Origin: Limnomonas spitsbergensis
Lineage: Eukaryota > Chlorophyta > Chlorophyceae > Chlamydomonadales
Assembly (NCBI GenBank): GCA_037349105.1
Contig: JAYJMM010000120.1
Location: forward strand, 930,001 to 994,000
Length of the DNA stretch: 64,000 nucleotides
Direction of reading: 5' to 3'
In this document: positions 1 through 14,400 of the stretch, one piece after another
Numbering within the stretch: the stretch's first letter is position 1
Layout: each line of letters opens with the position of its first letter
Program-made: the position numbers and the translations under genes
The notes under the pieces: generated by a model
The model's database searches: none
Told to the model about the DNA's origin: nothing
What the model saw: only the letters and a program-made list of their open reading frames with translations

Positions 1-180
1 TACCAGCCGGCACAGGATCTGTTGCGCCAGCTGCACCCGCAGGCAGAAGCGCCTGTACCGATGTTTCGTGTCCGAGTGATCCAGGGGTCACAGCTCCAAA
101 GGTTGAACCCACTGGCCTCCTTGCCCCTCCCAGCATGGAGGGATTGTCGGGTGTTGGGCTGCATTGGCTTATTGAGATGA
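1..180 (+). CDS. possible C-terminal end of a gene entering from the left (partial)
   Basis: Frame 1 is open from the first base to a TGA at 178-180. It gives about 59 residues, including the stretches QDLLRQLHPQAEAPVP and FRVRVIQGSQLQRLN. The composition is compatible with a last exon, but no domain is recognisable and no splice site can be checked because the window starts inside it. It may equally be a chance open stretch. Confidence 0.25.
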   Translation, partial: YQPAQDLLRQLHPQAEAPVPMFRVRVIQGSQLQRLNPLASLPLPAWRDCRVLGCIGLLR

Positions 181-1177
181 AACGTGGGTTGGAAATGGAG
201 CGGCCGCTTGCCAAGAGGAGGCAAAAATCTGGAAGGTGACAAGCTTGCTTTTGGCCCCTTCCTAAAGAGCTGGTCACTTGTTTCCTGGTTTGGAAGCCAA
301 GATTGAAGACCAGGAATCGAATTTTCATGTTTGAGCAATGCCATACTGGACGACAAGTTACCGGTATACAATGTACTGTGTTAAGAGCGGTGTTGAAATA
401 CATCTGCTAGGGGAGGGTTTAGAGGTATAGAATCGTATTCAGCATCATGTTCATGTTCTATGAGCATACAAATATTTATTATGACTTGTGAGTGTGGAAA
501 TTGGAAAACATCAGTCGAGAAATTGTTTGAGATTCTTTGGGACAGAGATTGGGCCGTCATATTAAATCCGAAGCCAAGAGCATCTGCCTGAATTTGCATG
601 GAGCCTGCCATTTCTTCATCAATGTTTAGTTAGGCAGTTGGCACTATGACACGCACCTCCATGATGCTTCACTAGCAGACTCCTCTTGCCTTTAGTTGCT
701 TTCTTTTTTCCTCCCGACCAGACAGTTGGGCGCCCACGAGGCCGAGCCTTTTTGAGCAGGGCCCAAAGGTGTAGTGTCATTGACTAGGAATCTGCTTCAG
801 GCAATGGGTTGGACTTCGGAAACGACTCTGCACTATCTCAGGGGTACAGGCGTCCTGCAGAGTGCGGCCGTGTCGTGACGGTTGGGGGCTTGATTTGGCA
901 CACGCAGGGGCTGCGCTGATCACAACGCCAAACTGCTGTGGATGGTCTGACACAGAACAGCTGTCCACGATGTGCATAGTTATTTCAGTTATGTTTGCCC
1001 ATGCTTCTGATAATGCAGCAAACATAGCCACATGTAGGTGGCACCTTGATAGCTTCAGCAAGTCACGTCCAAGCCGTAGGTTGTGTGGCTGAATTTGCAT
1101 GGAGCCTGCCTTTTGTTAAGGTGTCCATGCGTTCAAGAGTAGGCTAACGAACAGGGATCAGCAGGTTTCACGTAAGC
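181..1177. other. intergenic stretch without a convincing gene
   Basis: No supported coding region. It holds a LINE 3'-end fragment (683-785) and a 22-bp direct repeat at 588-609 and 1,089-1,110 with the core ATTTGCAT (octamer type). The two repeat copies are about 500 bp apart, and short minus-strand frames starting in them have similar first residues (MQIQ...). That suggests an old duplicated fragment rather than two genes. Confidence 0.5.
683..785 (+). mobile_element. LINE 3'-end fragment (5'-truncated copy)
   Basis: It matches the 3' end of the LINE at 4,960-5,070: a pyrimidine-rich run, then GACAGTTGGGCGCCCAC, GGCCGAGCCTT, GCAGGGCCCA and finally GTGTCATTGAC. No coding part is left, as expected for a dead-on-arrival insertion. 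Two reverse-oriented pieces of the same tail lie near 15.1 and 63.1 kb. Confidence 0.7.
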
Positions 1178-1193
1178 GGCGTTTAAAAACACC
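1178..1193 (-). terminator. histone H4 mRNA 3' hairpin
   Basis: On the minus strand, 34 bases past the H4 stop, the sequence reads GGTGTT-TTTA-AACGCC. This is a 6-bp stem with a 4-base loop and one G-U pair. It is nearly identical to the hairpin after the neighbouring H3 gene and has the geometry of the replication-dependent histone 3'-end processing signal. Confidence 0.8.
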
Positions 1194-1226
1194 TGTTTAG
1201 GTTGGGATATTGACTGGGAATGATGT

Positions 1227-2191
<965 letters not shown>

Positions 2192-2258
2192 ACCTTGAAA
2201 TCAAGAAGGGACTTGTCTGCGTCCAAGAAATAAACAGGGACTTGCCCACCCTCAAACA

Positions 2259-2278
2259 GGTGTTTTTAAACACCACCA
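2259..2278 (+). terminator. histone H3 mRNA 3' hairpin
   Basis: GGTGTT-TTTA-AACACC followed by ACCA, 68 bases after the H3 stop. It has a perfect 6-bp stem, a 4-base loop and a downstream ACCA, matching the replication-dependent histone 3' processing element in size and flank. Confidence 0.88.
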
Positions 2279-2599
2279 TACGATCCACCACTTCCAGACG
2301 GAGAGATATCCCAGATGCGCTCCATGTTTGAATATACACTTCCTAAGAGCGCCTAACACTCGAATGCTAAAAAGGCACGTCGATTATACCATTATGCAGA
2401 TGCCGTGACATGGTAATGCAGGCCATGGCTTTGATATGCAAGGGGACTTCACATCTGGCATCCATGCGTCCACCAAGATGGTAACTAAGCATGAGGCTTT
2501 CACCAAACATTTCAAGCACCTGAAGTAGCGATACAGAGAAAACCAAAATGGTATCTTCATTTTTCACTCAATACAACATAGGGATTCAAATTATTTCAT
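2279..2599. other. short intergenic stretch, nothing recognised
   Basis: About 320 bases between the H3 hairpin and the first LINE homology. Only short antisense frames are open, and no domain, repeat or RNA gene is visible. Confidence 0.5.
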
Positions 2600-5090
2600 C
2601 AGGCCTTGACAGTTAGACATATCCCTAGTCCCAACAAGCAATTGTGTATAGAAGCATTTAAGCGCCTGACAGGGAAATTGGGTCACCATTCCCATGATGG
2701 TACTCCCGTCTGTTTCAGACAACTATGGAATGACTGCCCACTCAGCCACCTCCTCTTCAGTCTATATATCAGCGATCTGCCGGGCAAGATCGCAGCCCAG
2801 TGCCCGGCAGAGGGCATTGTGCTGGGGGCGGGGCAAAGACTCAGGTGCCTCTTATATGCTGATGATCTCTCCCTGCTAGCCAGTAGCCCGGCAGGGTTGC
2901 AGCACATGCTTGATGCCCTGCATGATATGCGGCGGTCAAACAGCTCCAGGTGAACGTCAGCAATACAGAGATTGGATTTGGCAGCCGCTTAGCAGCGCAG
3001 CGCAGGCAATCAGCCCATACTTGCATGTACGGCCCCGATAGAATAGCGCTGAAGCGTGTCCAAGAATTCACATTCTTGGGCTCAACCAGCTCCAGAGCGG
3101 CAGCATGAGGGAGGCCATACAAGGAAGAGAGGGGCTTTTGGCTGCCGCGTTGCAGCGTGTCCGTCGCATGGCCGCCAAGGTGCGCCTCAGGCGTCATCTG
3201 CCTACATGCATCTGGTTGGCGTCTGTCTATGCAGCGCCTGCGGCCAACTACGGTGATGTGGTGTGGGCCACCGATCACCTCAGGCCGCAGCATTGCCCCA
3301 GCTTCCTCCAGCATCTGCGCCACACTGCAAGGCTACCTCCGTCCGCTGCCAGTTGGGGGGTCATGAGTTGGGAGCTGCAGATCCAGCCGCTACAGCGAAG
3401 TTGGTGGCAGAACGTACTTCGCTTCTACAACGCCGCGGTCGCACCAGCAGCACAGCAAGACAGTCCACTCATGGCCGCAGCCATGGCGGCCGACATGGAG
3501 CTCGCTGTCAGGCAGGGCACCGGAGGGAACAATTGGTGCAGGAAATTGCTAGGTGCTTTGGAGGAGCTGGAGCTAGGATCAGCCGTCCCCAAACTGTGTC
3601 AGACAGCGACTGACCTGCAGCCGCTGCCTGTCCCATAGGTGCTAGCGCTAGTTGATGCAGCATACGAGCGGGCGCAGCTGGATGCGGCTGGCAGAGGGGA
3701 CCCCAGAGATCCTGCCACTGAACACAGGTCTACGGCGGCCTACGCACCTAGTTTCAGTCTACGGCGGGCGTGCTGGCACAGGCCAGGGGCCGCACCAATC
3801 AAAGGGAGTATGCTTGCATGCGCACGAACTTAAGGCCGTGTGTAAGAGGTAATAGGTGTGCGGGTGGAGCACTAGTATATATAGTCGGAGTGATCCGATC
3901 CTGACTACTCTAGTGCCCTTTTCTCGTAGTGGCATAAAGTCCACTCTCACACTGTGGCTTGGCGCCGTCAGCAGCGATGGCGGATTTCAAACCGCCAGCC
4001 TCGATGCAGCTGCCCCAGATCTCCAGGCAGCCTGCCCGGTGCAAGAGCTGCGCAGCCTATAACCACCCCATACTGCAAGGCAAGCTTATGATGCTTTACA
4101 TGACGATCTTCGGATCTGCAGCCGCATCTAGCTCTACGCAGCTAGGCTGCCAGGCACGCATGGGAGCGGGCTAGGTGACACTGTTCAAATGTGCGTATGT
4201 GCTAAGCGCAAGGTGGCCACAGTCACCAAAAAGTGCCTAATTAAAGGGGAGGAAGAGTGGGGGAAGGGGCAAGGACTGGATTACAACAATTTTCAGCGTC
4301 TCGCCAGCCTACACAGCCGGCCACCGGCCATGGCTGAAGGGCCAATATGTCACTGGCAGCTCAAACTGTGCCCCATGCTCTCATTTTTTGCGGGTGGTAG
4401 TAATAGATGCTGGATCTGCTCATAAAAAATGCATGGTTTGAGTCAGTGCTTTAGTCTCACGATCAGCAACGCAAACGCACCCCTAAGCATGCCAGCATGG
4501 TGGCAAGAGACTTCACTGCTCTCTGGCAGTATGGAGGGGGTGGGGGACATACGTCACATGCGCTTTCCACTCATGCGCACTCGTGACCCACCCATGCTCA
4601 TGCACGGCTGACACTCGAGGACGGCGCAGCGGTCAGCAGCATGACAGACAGTGCTGCCAACGGTGTTGGGCAAGGGGAGATGGCGAGCATGTGGAGGATG
4701 CGCTTCATGTCTGCTTCCAGTGCCCTAGCGTGAAGGAGAGGCTTAGGGAGAGAGGTTGGGCAGGCCCCCCGGAGGGCGCCACAGACTTTCAACAGTCGTA
4801 CCGGAGCAGGCTTGGATGGGAAGCTCTGAAACTTGTTGAGGACGCCGTACGCTTTGTTGAGGTCTAGTATTATTGCTTTTCTTTGCCTTGGGGATTAGGC
4901 TTGACAGGGGCAAGGGTACTTCAGACTGCCTTTTCCTTTTAGAGGGGGTATTTCTCCTTTGTGCTCTTCTCCTTCTTTCCCTCTTACCTTCAGTTTTTTT
5001 CTTCCAACGGGACAGTTGGGTGCCCACACGGCCGAGCCTTCTTAAGCAGGGCCCAGAGGTGTCATTGACCCATGGAATGACAGAACCATG
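2600..5090 (+). pseudogene. broken, 5'-truncated LINE (non-LTR retrotransposon)
   Basis: The element starts inside the reverse transcriptase palm. A frame at 2,606-2,953 has CPLSHLLFSLYISDLP and the catalytic box YADDLSLLA, with the usual Gly before CPLS lost. A second frame (3,105-3,638) is the thumb region (ANYGDVVW, WWQNVLRFYN, NNWCRKLLGAL). A third (to 4,867) ends with a CCHC-type knuckle (CQRCW ... H ... CFQCP). The parts lie in different frames separated by stops, and about 0.7 kb near 3,850-4,580 has no LINE similarity and may be a nested insertion. The 3' tail (GACAGTTGGGTGCCCAC, then GTGTCATTGAC) recurs elsewhere in the window. No endonuclease domain remains. Confidence 0.85.
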
Positions 5091-5483
5091 CTGCATTCGT
5101 TAGTTGCTAATTCCTGTCCGTATCATTGCAAGCTGTGGAGATCAGGGGTGCAGTCCAACGTCTTAAAAATACACGGTAAATAAACGAACGCGTCAAAAGA
5201 GATGAGGGACCTCAATGCAATTCTCATCAACTGAGGTCTATCTCAAGCTATTGGTAGTACCCCTCGAAATCTGGTTCAGGGCCGTGTGGGCCAAAAGCAT
5301 TTCATGCTGAAGTCTCCATGCATATCCCTATCACATTTCACATTGGAAGGCATGCAACGACTCATGCTGAAAATTTCCCAATCATCATGTGTGATGCTCT
5401 CCTGGACTGCAAATATGCGATGCATGCTGCTGTATGTAAGCTAAAATCCTGCAAAATTGTGGCGCTGAAAAAGCCGTAGCAGC
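5091..5483. other. region downstream of the large gene, nothing recognised
   Basis: It lies between the LINE tail and the stop codon of the large minus-strand gene, so it should contain that gene's 3' UTR. No clear polyadenylation signal (TGTAA type) is visible on the minus strand, and no open frame of interest. Confidence 0.4.
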
Positions 5484-8400
5484 TCAAGGTTGGACGTTGA
5501 GTGAGGTGATAACTAGTTTTGTTTGTTTGCCGTAGATGTCACTAGCCCAGTACCAGAAGCCATAAGAGGCGGCATCTAGACGAGCGCCAGCGCACGTGCG
5601 CGGCACTGAGACCGCATATGTCCCACTGGGGTCAAAGATGGGGTAGACGCCAGAGAAGACAATCTGCATGCATTCGTCAGATGAGGGAAGGGGAGGGATG
5701 AGTATTTGACAGCATGCGACTCAGGTTCTTTCCATTTGCTCCATCTAGCCCTTCTGCAAAAGACTTGAATGCATGGACAAATTGGATGGGTGCACAATGT
5801 AAGAATAGCAGCTGATAGTGCCTCATCCCCCCTAGGCAATGACCCCACCAAGCTTCAGGAGCAAGAGCCGCCCCATACCTCATGCACTAAGGACAATGCA
5901 AAGTGATCGTCCACCCCTCCAGGCAGTGGCCCTACCGAGCCTCATATCCAAGAGCCCCCCCATACCTCGTTCACGTTTATGACCAGGCGGTAGTAGACCA
6001 AGGCTGGACGGTTGGTCTTGAAGATAAAGGTGACGTTGAGGCCAGTGGAGTTGACCTGGGTCACTTGGCTGTCAAAGCTTAGCGTCACATTGTCCTTCAA
6101 GGAGAAGGGCACGAGTACTGGCTGCTGGGGGGCACCTGCTGGAGGCAAACGGGTTGATCGTCACGCTCCAGGAAGATCTTGGAGGGGGATGGCAGGGCAT
6201 GGCTGTCTTTTTGTTTGCGGGTGCCTTAGATTTAAATTGCCTTCCCTTGCGTATGATTTTTTCGAATTTTACTTGCCTCAGGGCAATCATTTCGTATTTT
6301 TGATGCCCATGCAGCAAACTATGGACAAATCTCGCGACTTCCGAATGGAGATAGGCGTTGGCAATCAAAATTTCTAATTCTTAATGGACCCTCAACATTC
6401 ATCAAGAGAAAAGGCAAGGCACAAATCCAGTACATGTGGGAAGAGACATGTTGCGTTCAGGCACATCTAAAGTCCCGTTAACTCACAAACACGGAACAGG
6501 AATACCGTAGACTTGATTTGCCTTCCCTTGGGTATCAAAACATGTCTTCTTTACATGCTGCCCTCAGGGCAAATTGTCGGAAATCTCAGTTTCATGCCGA
6601 TTTTCCTACTGAAAACCGGCATGAAAATCGACGGTTAGTAAATTCATGGATCCCTCAACCCCGAATGACGTAGGGAAGGCAATGCAAAGCTACAGTGCAT
6701 GTGGTAAGTTGGTTTCAAGTTCCCCATGCACCCCGCTTGGCAACCAACACACACTGCGGCACAAATTAAAACAGCATGATGCCGCTGACTCGACTTCCAC
6801 TTAGCCACCCGATAGCACCGAGTGTCCCTTTCCCAAGACCTGCGTGTGCCACGGCCCCAAGTGCCGTGTGAGAGTCTACAACTATGGGATTGACCCAAGC
6901 ACTAATTAGTAATTACCTGTTAAGAGTTTAGGGCTCAGGGTTTATTGCTGCCGTCAGTGCAGTACGTGTCCACTTATTACCTGCTTGGGGTTATCGGTCC
7001 AGGGTTTGTTACAGCTGTCAGTGCAAACTTATTACCAATTCAGGGTTTAGGGTTAAGAGTTCGTTGCTGCTGTCGGTGCACACTTACCCGTTTGAGGTTG
7101 TGTTGAGATATTGGTAAGCATGAAGGGAGCTTGCTGCACGTTTGAAATCTGGACCATCGGAGGGATGCTTGAGCAGGGGGCGTAGGCTGCTGCTCCACAG
7201 ACGCTCGCCACCACGCCCTGCTGCACCGCTGGTGCCCTGTGTCATGCGCAGGAGGGCGTAAAGAAGGATACATGCGAATATACTGTTGGACCTTGAACGT
7301 TTTGATTCGTGAGGAACACGGGCCCTGCTGCACCGCTGGTGCCCCGTGTCATGCGCAGCAGGGCATTAAGAAGGATGCAGGCGGTCCCAAAAATACAAGA
7401 CACTTATCGTCTTCATTCGTGAGGAACACGGGCATTGTTCACAAGAAGCAAAAAAGGCAGATGCCGCACTGGTGCAACAATCAACCCCCCACATCAGGCC
7501 GTTGATGGAGATGCCATGTGATACGTGCACCCTAAACCCTAAACCCTAAACACCCAAGGATCACCTGCAGATGACTGTCCAGCCCTGGTAGTTTGGCATC
7601 CTGTCTTGCGCTGCCACATACAAGGAAAGCTCCATCGACGCGTATTGACTCACGGTGACTGCAAACGTGCAGGAGTCACTCAGGGTGCACCTCCGCACGG
7701 GTTCAGGCTTTTCAGGGTTCATTCCTTCATGTTCAGGCTTTTCAGGGTTCATCCCTTCGGGTTCAGGCATTTCAGGGTTCATCCCTTCAGGTTCAGGCTT
7801 TTCAGGGTTCATTCCTTCATGTTCAGGCTTTTCAGGGTTCATCCCTTCAGGTTCAGGCTTTTCAGGGTTCATTCCTTCAGGTTCAGGCTTTTCAGGGTTC
7901 ATTCCTTCATGTTCAGGCTTTTCAGGATTCATTCCTTCAGGTTCAGGCTTTTCAGGGTTCATCCCTTCAGGTTCAGGCTTTTCAGGGTTCATCCCTTCAG
8001 GTTCAGGCTTTTCAGGGTTCATTCCTTCAGGTTCAGGCTTTTCAGGGTTCATTCCTTCATGTTCAGGCTTTTCAGGGTTCATCCCTTCATGTTCAGGCTT
8101 TTCAGGGTTCATTCCTTCAGGTTCAGGCTTTTCAGGGTTCATCCCTTCAGGTTCAGGCTTTTCAGGGTTCATTCCTTCAGGTTCAGGCTTTTCAGGGTTC
8201 ATCCCTTCATGTTCAGGCTTTTCAGGGTTCATTCCTTCAGGTTCAGGCTTTTCAGGGTTCAATCCTTCAGGTTCAGGCTTTTCAGGGTTCATCCCTTCAG
8301 GTTCAGGCTTTTCAGGGTTCATCCCTTCATGTTCAGGCTTTTCAGGGTTCATCCCTTCAGGTTCAGGCTTTTCAGGGTTCATTCCTTCAGGTTCAGGCTT

Positions 8401-11400
8401 TTCAGGGTTCATCCCTTCAGGTTCAGGCTTTTCAGGGTTCATCCCTTCAGGTTCAGGCTTTTCAGGGTTCATTCCTTCAGGTTCAGGCTTTTCAGGGTTC
8501 ATCCCTTCAGGTTCAGGCTTTTCAGGGTTCATCCCTTCATGTTCAGGCTTTTCAGGGTTCATTCTTCGGGTTCAGGCTTTTCAGGGTTCATTCTTCGGGT
8601 TCAGGCTTTTCAGGGTTCATCCCCCGGGTTCAAGACACCTCCGAATGTGCGTGATGAGGTACGATCCTGAATCAGACTCACGACAAGGGCAGTGGAGATC
8701 CTTCAAACTAGTACAGGGCAAGCAAAGCATGTGCTGCATCATTCATTGTTGGCTTACTGGTTCTGCATGTCAGCTGCGCCTCTGTGGCACCATCGAGGAA
8801 GCTGTATGGGTTGGCGGGCAGGTCGGTCTGCAACCACATGCAGGCAGCATGTCAGTGTGGTCAAGACACGACGCAGGCAGCATGTCAGTGTGGTCAAGGC
8901 ACGACGCAGGCAGCATGTCAATGTGGTCAAGGCACGACGCAGGCAGCATGTCAGTGTGGTCAAGACACGACGCAGGCAGCATGTCCGTGTGGTCAAGACA
9001 CGACGCAGGCAACATGCTAGTTCTGTCCCAACACTATATCAGAGTTTTAATGTCAGCAAGACATGTGGCCATGCCCCACAAGCAGAGCCTATTCAACATG
9101 TGACAGTCGTGTGCCACAAGCAGAGCCTATTCAACATGTGACAGTCGTGTGCCACAAGCAGAGCCTATTCAACATGTGACAGTCGTGTGCCACAAGCAGA
9201 GCCTATTCAACATGTGACAGTCGTGTGCCACAAGCAGAGCCTATTCAACATGTGACAGTCGTGTGCCACAAGCAGAGCATATTCAACATGTGACAGTCGT
9301 GTGCCACAAGCAGAGCCTATTCAACATGTGACAGTCGTGTGCCACAAGCAGAGCCTATTCAACATGTGACAGTCGTGTGCCACAAGCAGAGCCTATTCAA
9401 CATGTGACAGTCGTGTGCCACAAGCAGAACCTATTCAACATGTGACAGTCGTGTGCCACAAGCAGAGCCTATTCAACATGTGACAGTCGTGTGCCACAAG
9501 CAGAGCCTATTCAACATGTGACAGTCGTGTGCCACAAGCAGAGCCTATTCAACATGTGACAGTCGTGTGCCACAAGCAGAGCCTATTCAACATGTGACAG
9601 TCGTGTGCCACAAGCAGAGCCTATTCAACATGTGACAGTCGTGTGCCACAAGCAGAGCCTATTCAACATGTGACAGTCGTGTGCCACAAGCAGAGCATAT
9701 TCAACATGTGACAGTCGTGTGCCACAAGCAGAGCCTATTCAACATGTGACAGTCGTGTGCCACAAGCAGAGCCTATTCGACATGTGACAGTCGTGTGCCA
9801 CAAGCAGAGCCTATTCAACATGTGACAGTCGTGTGCCACAAGCAGAGCCTATTCAACATGTGACAGTCGTGTGCCACAAGCAGAGCCTATTCAACATGTG
9901 ACAGTCGTGTGCCACAAGCAGAGCCTATTCAACATGTGACAGTCGTGTGCCACAAGCAGAGCCTATTCAACATGTGACAGTCGTGTGCCACAAGCAGAGC
10001 CTATTCAACATGTGACAGTCGTGTGCCACAAGCAGAGCATATTCAACATGTGACAGTCGTGTGCCACAAGCAGAGCATATTCAACATGTGACAGTCGTGT
10101 GCCACAAGCAGAGCATATTCAACATGTGACAGTCGTGTGCCACAAGCAGAGCCTATTCAACATGTGACAGTCGTGTGCCACAAGCAGAGCCTATTCAACA
10201 TGTGACAGTCGTGTGCCACAAGCAGAGCCTATTCAACATGTGACAGTCGTGTGCCACAAGCAGAGCCTATTCAACATGTGACAGTCGTGTGCCACAAGCA
10301 GAGCCTATTCAACATGTGACAGTCGTGTGCCACAAGCAGAGCCTATTCAACATGTGACAGTCGTGTGCCACAAGCAGAGCCTATTCAACATGTGACAGTC
10401 GTGTGCCACAAGCAGAGCCTATTCAACATGTGACAGTCGTGTGCCACAAGCAGAGCATATTCGACATGTGACAGTCGTGTGCCACAAGCAGAGCCTATTC
10501 AACATGTGACAGTCGTGTGCCACAAGCAGAGCCTATTCAACATGTGACAGTCGTGTGCCACAAGCAGAGCCTATTCAACATGTGACAGTCGTGTGCCACA
10601 AGCAGAGCCTATTCAACATGTGACAGTCGTGTGCCACAAGCAGAGCATATTCAACATGTGACAGTCGTGTGCCACAAGCAGAGCCTATTCAACATGTGAC
10701 AGTCGTGTGCCACAAGCAGAGCCTATTCAACATGTGACAGTCGTGTGCCACAAGCAGAGCCTATTCAACATGTGACAGTTGTGTGCCACAAGCAGAGCCT
10801 ATTCAACATGTGACAGTTGTGTGCCACAAGCAGAGCCTATTCAACATGTGACAGTCGTGTGCCACAAGCAGAGCATATTCAACATGTGACAGTCGTGTGC
10901 CACAAGCAGAGCCTATTCAACATGTGACAGTTGTGTGCCACAAGCAGAGCCTATTCAACATGTGACAGTCGTGTGCCACAAGCAGAGCATATTCAACATG
11001 TGACAGTCGTGTGCCACAAGCAGAGCCTATTCAACATGTGACAGTCGTGTGCCACAAGCAGAGCCTATTCAACATGTGACAGTCGTGTGCCACAAGCAGA
11101 GCCTATTCAACATGTGACAGTCGTGTGCCACAAGCAGAGCCTATTCAACATGTGACAGTCGTGTGCCACAAGCAGAGCCTATTCAACATGTGACAGTCGT
11201 GTGCCACAAGCAGAGCCTATTCAACATGTGACAGTCGTGTGCCACAAGCAGAGCCTATTCAACATGTGACAGTCGTGTGCCACAAGCAGAGCATATTCAA
11301 CATGTGACAGTCGTGTGCCACAAGCAGAGCCTATTCAACATGTGACAGTCGTGTGCCACAAGCAGAGCCTATTCAACATGTGACAGTCGTGTGCCACAAG

Positions 11401-14400
11401 CAGAGCCTATTCAACATGTGACAGTCGTGTGCCACAAGCAGAGCCTATTCGACATGTGACAGTCGTGTGCCACAAGCAGAGCCTATTCAACATGTGACAG
11501 TCGTGTGCCACAAGCAGAGCCTATTCAACATGTGACAGTCGTGTGCCACAAGCAGAGCCTATTCAACATGTGACAGTCGTGTGCCACAAGCAGAGCATAT
11601 TCAACATGTGACAGTCGTGTGCCACAAGCAGAGCCTATTCAACATGTGACAGTCGTGTGCCACAAGCAGAGCCTATTCAACATGTGACAGTCGTGTGCCA
11701 CAAGCAGAGCATATTCAACATGTGACAGACGTGTGCCACAAGCAGAGCATATTCAACATGTGACAGTCGTGTGCCACAAGCAGAGCATATTCAACATGTG
11801 ACAGTCGTGTGCCACAAGCAGAGCCTATTCAACATGTGACAGTCGTGTGCCACAAGCAGAGCCTATTCAACATGTGAAAGTCGTGTGCCACAAGCAGAGC
11901 CTATTCAACATGTGACAGTCGTGTGCCACAAGCAGAGCCTATTCAACATGTGACAGTCGTGTGCCACAAGCAGAGCCTATTCAACATGTGACAGTCGTGT
12001 GCCACAAGCAGAGCCTATTCAACATGTGACAGTCGTGTGCCACAAGCAGAGCCTATTCAACATGTGACAGTCGTGTGCCACAAGCAGAGCCTATTCAACA
12101 TGTGACAGTCGTGTGCCACAAGCAGAGCATATTCAACATGTGACAGTCGTGTGCCACAAGCAGAGCCTATTCGACATGTGACAGTCGTGTGCCACAAGCA
12201 GAGCCTATTCAACATGTGACAGTCGTGTGCCACAAGCAGAGCCTATTCAACATGTGACAGTCGTGTGCCACAAGCAGAGCCTATTCAACATGTGACAGTC
12301 GTGTGCCACAAGCAGAGCATATTCAACATGTGACAGTCGTGTGCCACAAGCAGAGCCTATTCAACATGTGACAGTCGTGTGCCACAAGCAGAGCCTATTC
12401 AACATGTGACAGTCGTGTGCCACAAGCAGAGCCTATTCAACATGTGACAGTTGTGTGCCACAAGCAGAGCCTATTCAACATGTGACAGTTGTGTGCCACA
12501 AGCAGAGCCTATTCAACATGTGACAGTCGTGTGCCACAAGCAGAGCATATTCAACATGTGACAGTCGTGTGCCACAAGCAGAGCCTATTCAACATGTGAC
12601 AGTTGTGTGCCACAAGCAGAGCCTATTCAACATGTGACAGTCGTGTGCCACAAGCAGAGCATATTCAACATGTGACAGTCGTGTGCCACAAGCAGAGCCT
12701 ATTCAACATGTGACAGTCGTGTGCCACAAGCAGAGCCTATTCAACATGTGACAGTCGTGTGCCACAAGCAGAGCCTATTCAACATGTGACAGTCGTGTGC
12801 CACAAGCAGAGCCTATTCAACATGTGACAGTCGTGTGCCACAAGCAGAGCCTATTCAACATGTGACAGTCGTGTGCCACAAGCAGAGCCTATTCAACATG
12901 TGACAGTCGTGTGCCACAAGCAGAGCCTATTCAACATGTGACAGTCGTGTGCCACAAGCAGAGCATATTCAACATGTGACAGTCGTGTGCCACAAGCAGA
13001 GCCTATTCAACATGTGACAGTCGTGTGCCACAAGCAGAGCCTATTCAACATGTGACAGTCGTGTGCCACAAGCAGAGCCTATTCAACATGTGACAGTCGT
13101 GTGCCACAAGCAGAGCCTATTCGACATGTGACAGTCGTGTGCCACAAGCAGAGCATATTCAACATGTGACAGTCGTGTGCCACAAGCAGAGCCTATTCAA
13201 CATGTGACAGTCGTGTGCCACAAGCAGAGCCTATTCAACATGTGACAGTCGTGTGCCACAAGCAGAGCCTATTCAACATGTGACAGTCCGTGTGCCACAA
13301 GCAGAGCCTATTCAACATGTGACAGTCGTGGTGCCACAAGCAGAGCATATTCAACATTGTTGACAGTACGTGTGCCACAAGCAGAGCCTATCAACATGTG
13401 GACAGTCGCTGTGCACAAGCAGAGCCTATTCAAAATGTGACAGTCGTGTGCCACAAGCAGAGCCTATTCAACATGTGACAGTCGTGTGCCACAAGCAGAG
13501 CCTATTCACATGTGACAGTAGTGTGCCACAAGCAGAGCCTATTCAACATGTGACAGTCGTGTGCCACAAGCAGAGCCTATTCACATGTGACAGTCGTGTG
13601 CCACAAGCAGAGCCTATTTCACATGTGACAGGTCGTGTGCCACAAGCAGAGCCTAGTTCAACATTGACAGTCGTGTGCCACAAGCAGAGCCTATTCAACA
13701 TGTGACAGTCGTGTGCCACAAGCAGAGCCTATTCAACATGTGACAGTCGTGTGCCACAAGCAGAGCACTATTCAACATTTGACAGTAGTCTCGTGTGCCA
13801 CAAGCAGGAGCCTTCACATGTGAGTCGTGTGCCAACCTAGTGACAGTCGTGTGCCACAAGCAGAGCCTATTCAACATGTGACAGTCGTGTGCCACAAGCA
13901 GAGCCTATTCAACATGTGACAGTCGTGTGCCACAAGCAGAGCCTATTCAACATGTGACAGTCGTGTGCCACAAGCAGAGCATATTCAACATGTGACAGTC
14001 GTGTGCCACAAGCAGAGCCTATTCGACATGTGACAGTCGTGTGCCACAAGCAGAGCCTATTCAACATGTGACAGTCGTGTGCCACAAGCAGAGCCTATTC
14101 AACATGTGACAGTCGTGTGCCACAAGCAGAGCCTATTCAACATGTGACAGTCGTGTGCCACAAGCAGAGCATATTCAACATGTGACAGTCGTGTGCCACA
14201 AGCAGAGCATATTCAACATGTGACAGTCGTGTGCCACAAGCAGAGCCTATTCAACATGTGACAGTCGTGTGCCACAAGCAGAGCATATTCAACATGTGAC
14301 AGTCGTGTGCCACAAGCAGAGCCTATTCAACATGTGACAGTCGTGTGCCACAAGCAGAGCCTATTCAACATTTGAAAGTCGTGTGCCACAAGCAGAGCAT

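Noticed and set aside
7089..7140. Possible extra exon ending CTCAAACGG|GTAAGT between exons 50 and 51
   Set aside because: The donor is good and one frame (APFMLTNIST) looks domain-like, but no acceptor joins both neighbours in phase without changing the exon 50 donor. Left out of the model and only mentioned.
7561..8562. 333-codon minus-strand frame of NPEKPEPEGM repeats as a coding repeat protein
   Set aside because: The 30-bp unit has no stops in several frames on either strand, so openness means nothing. The phase-correct acceptor of exon 50 (TTTGCAG|TCACC) lies past the array, making it intronic. Early units contain an in-frame TGA.
7606..9103. Long plus-strand frames (FRLFRVHPFR and GFSGFIPSGS repeats)
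   Set aside because: Opposite-strand reading of the same 30-bp and 33-bp arrays; no start context, splice logic or domain.
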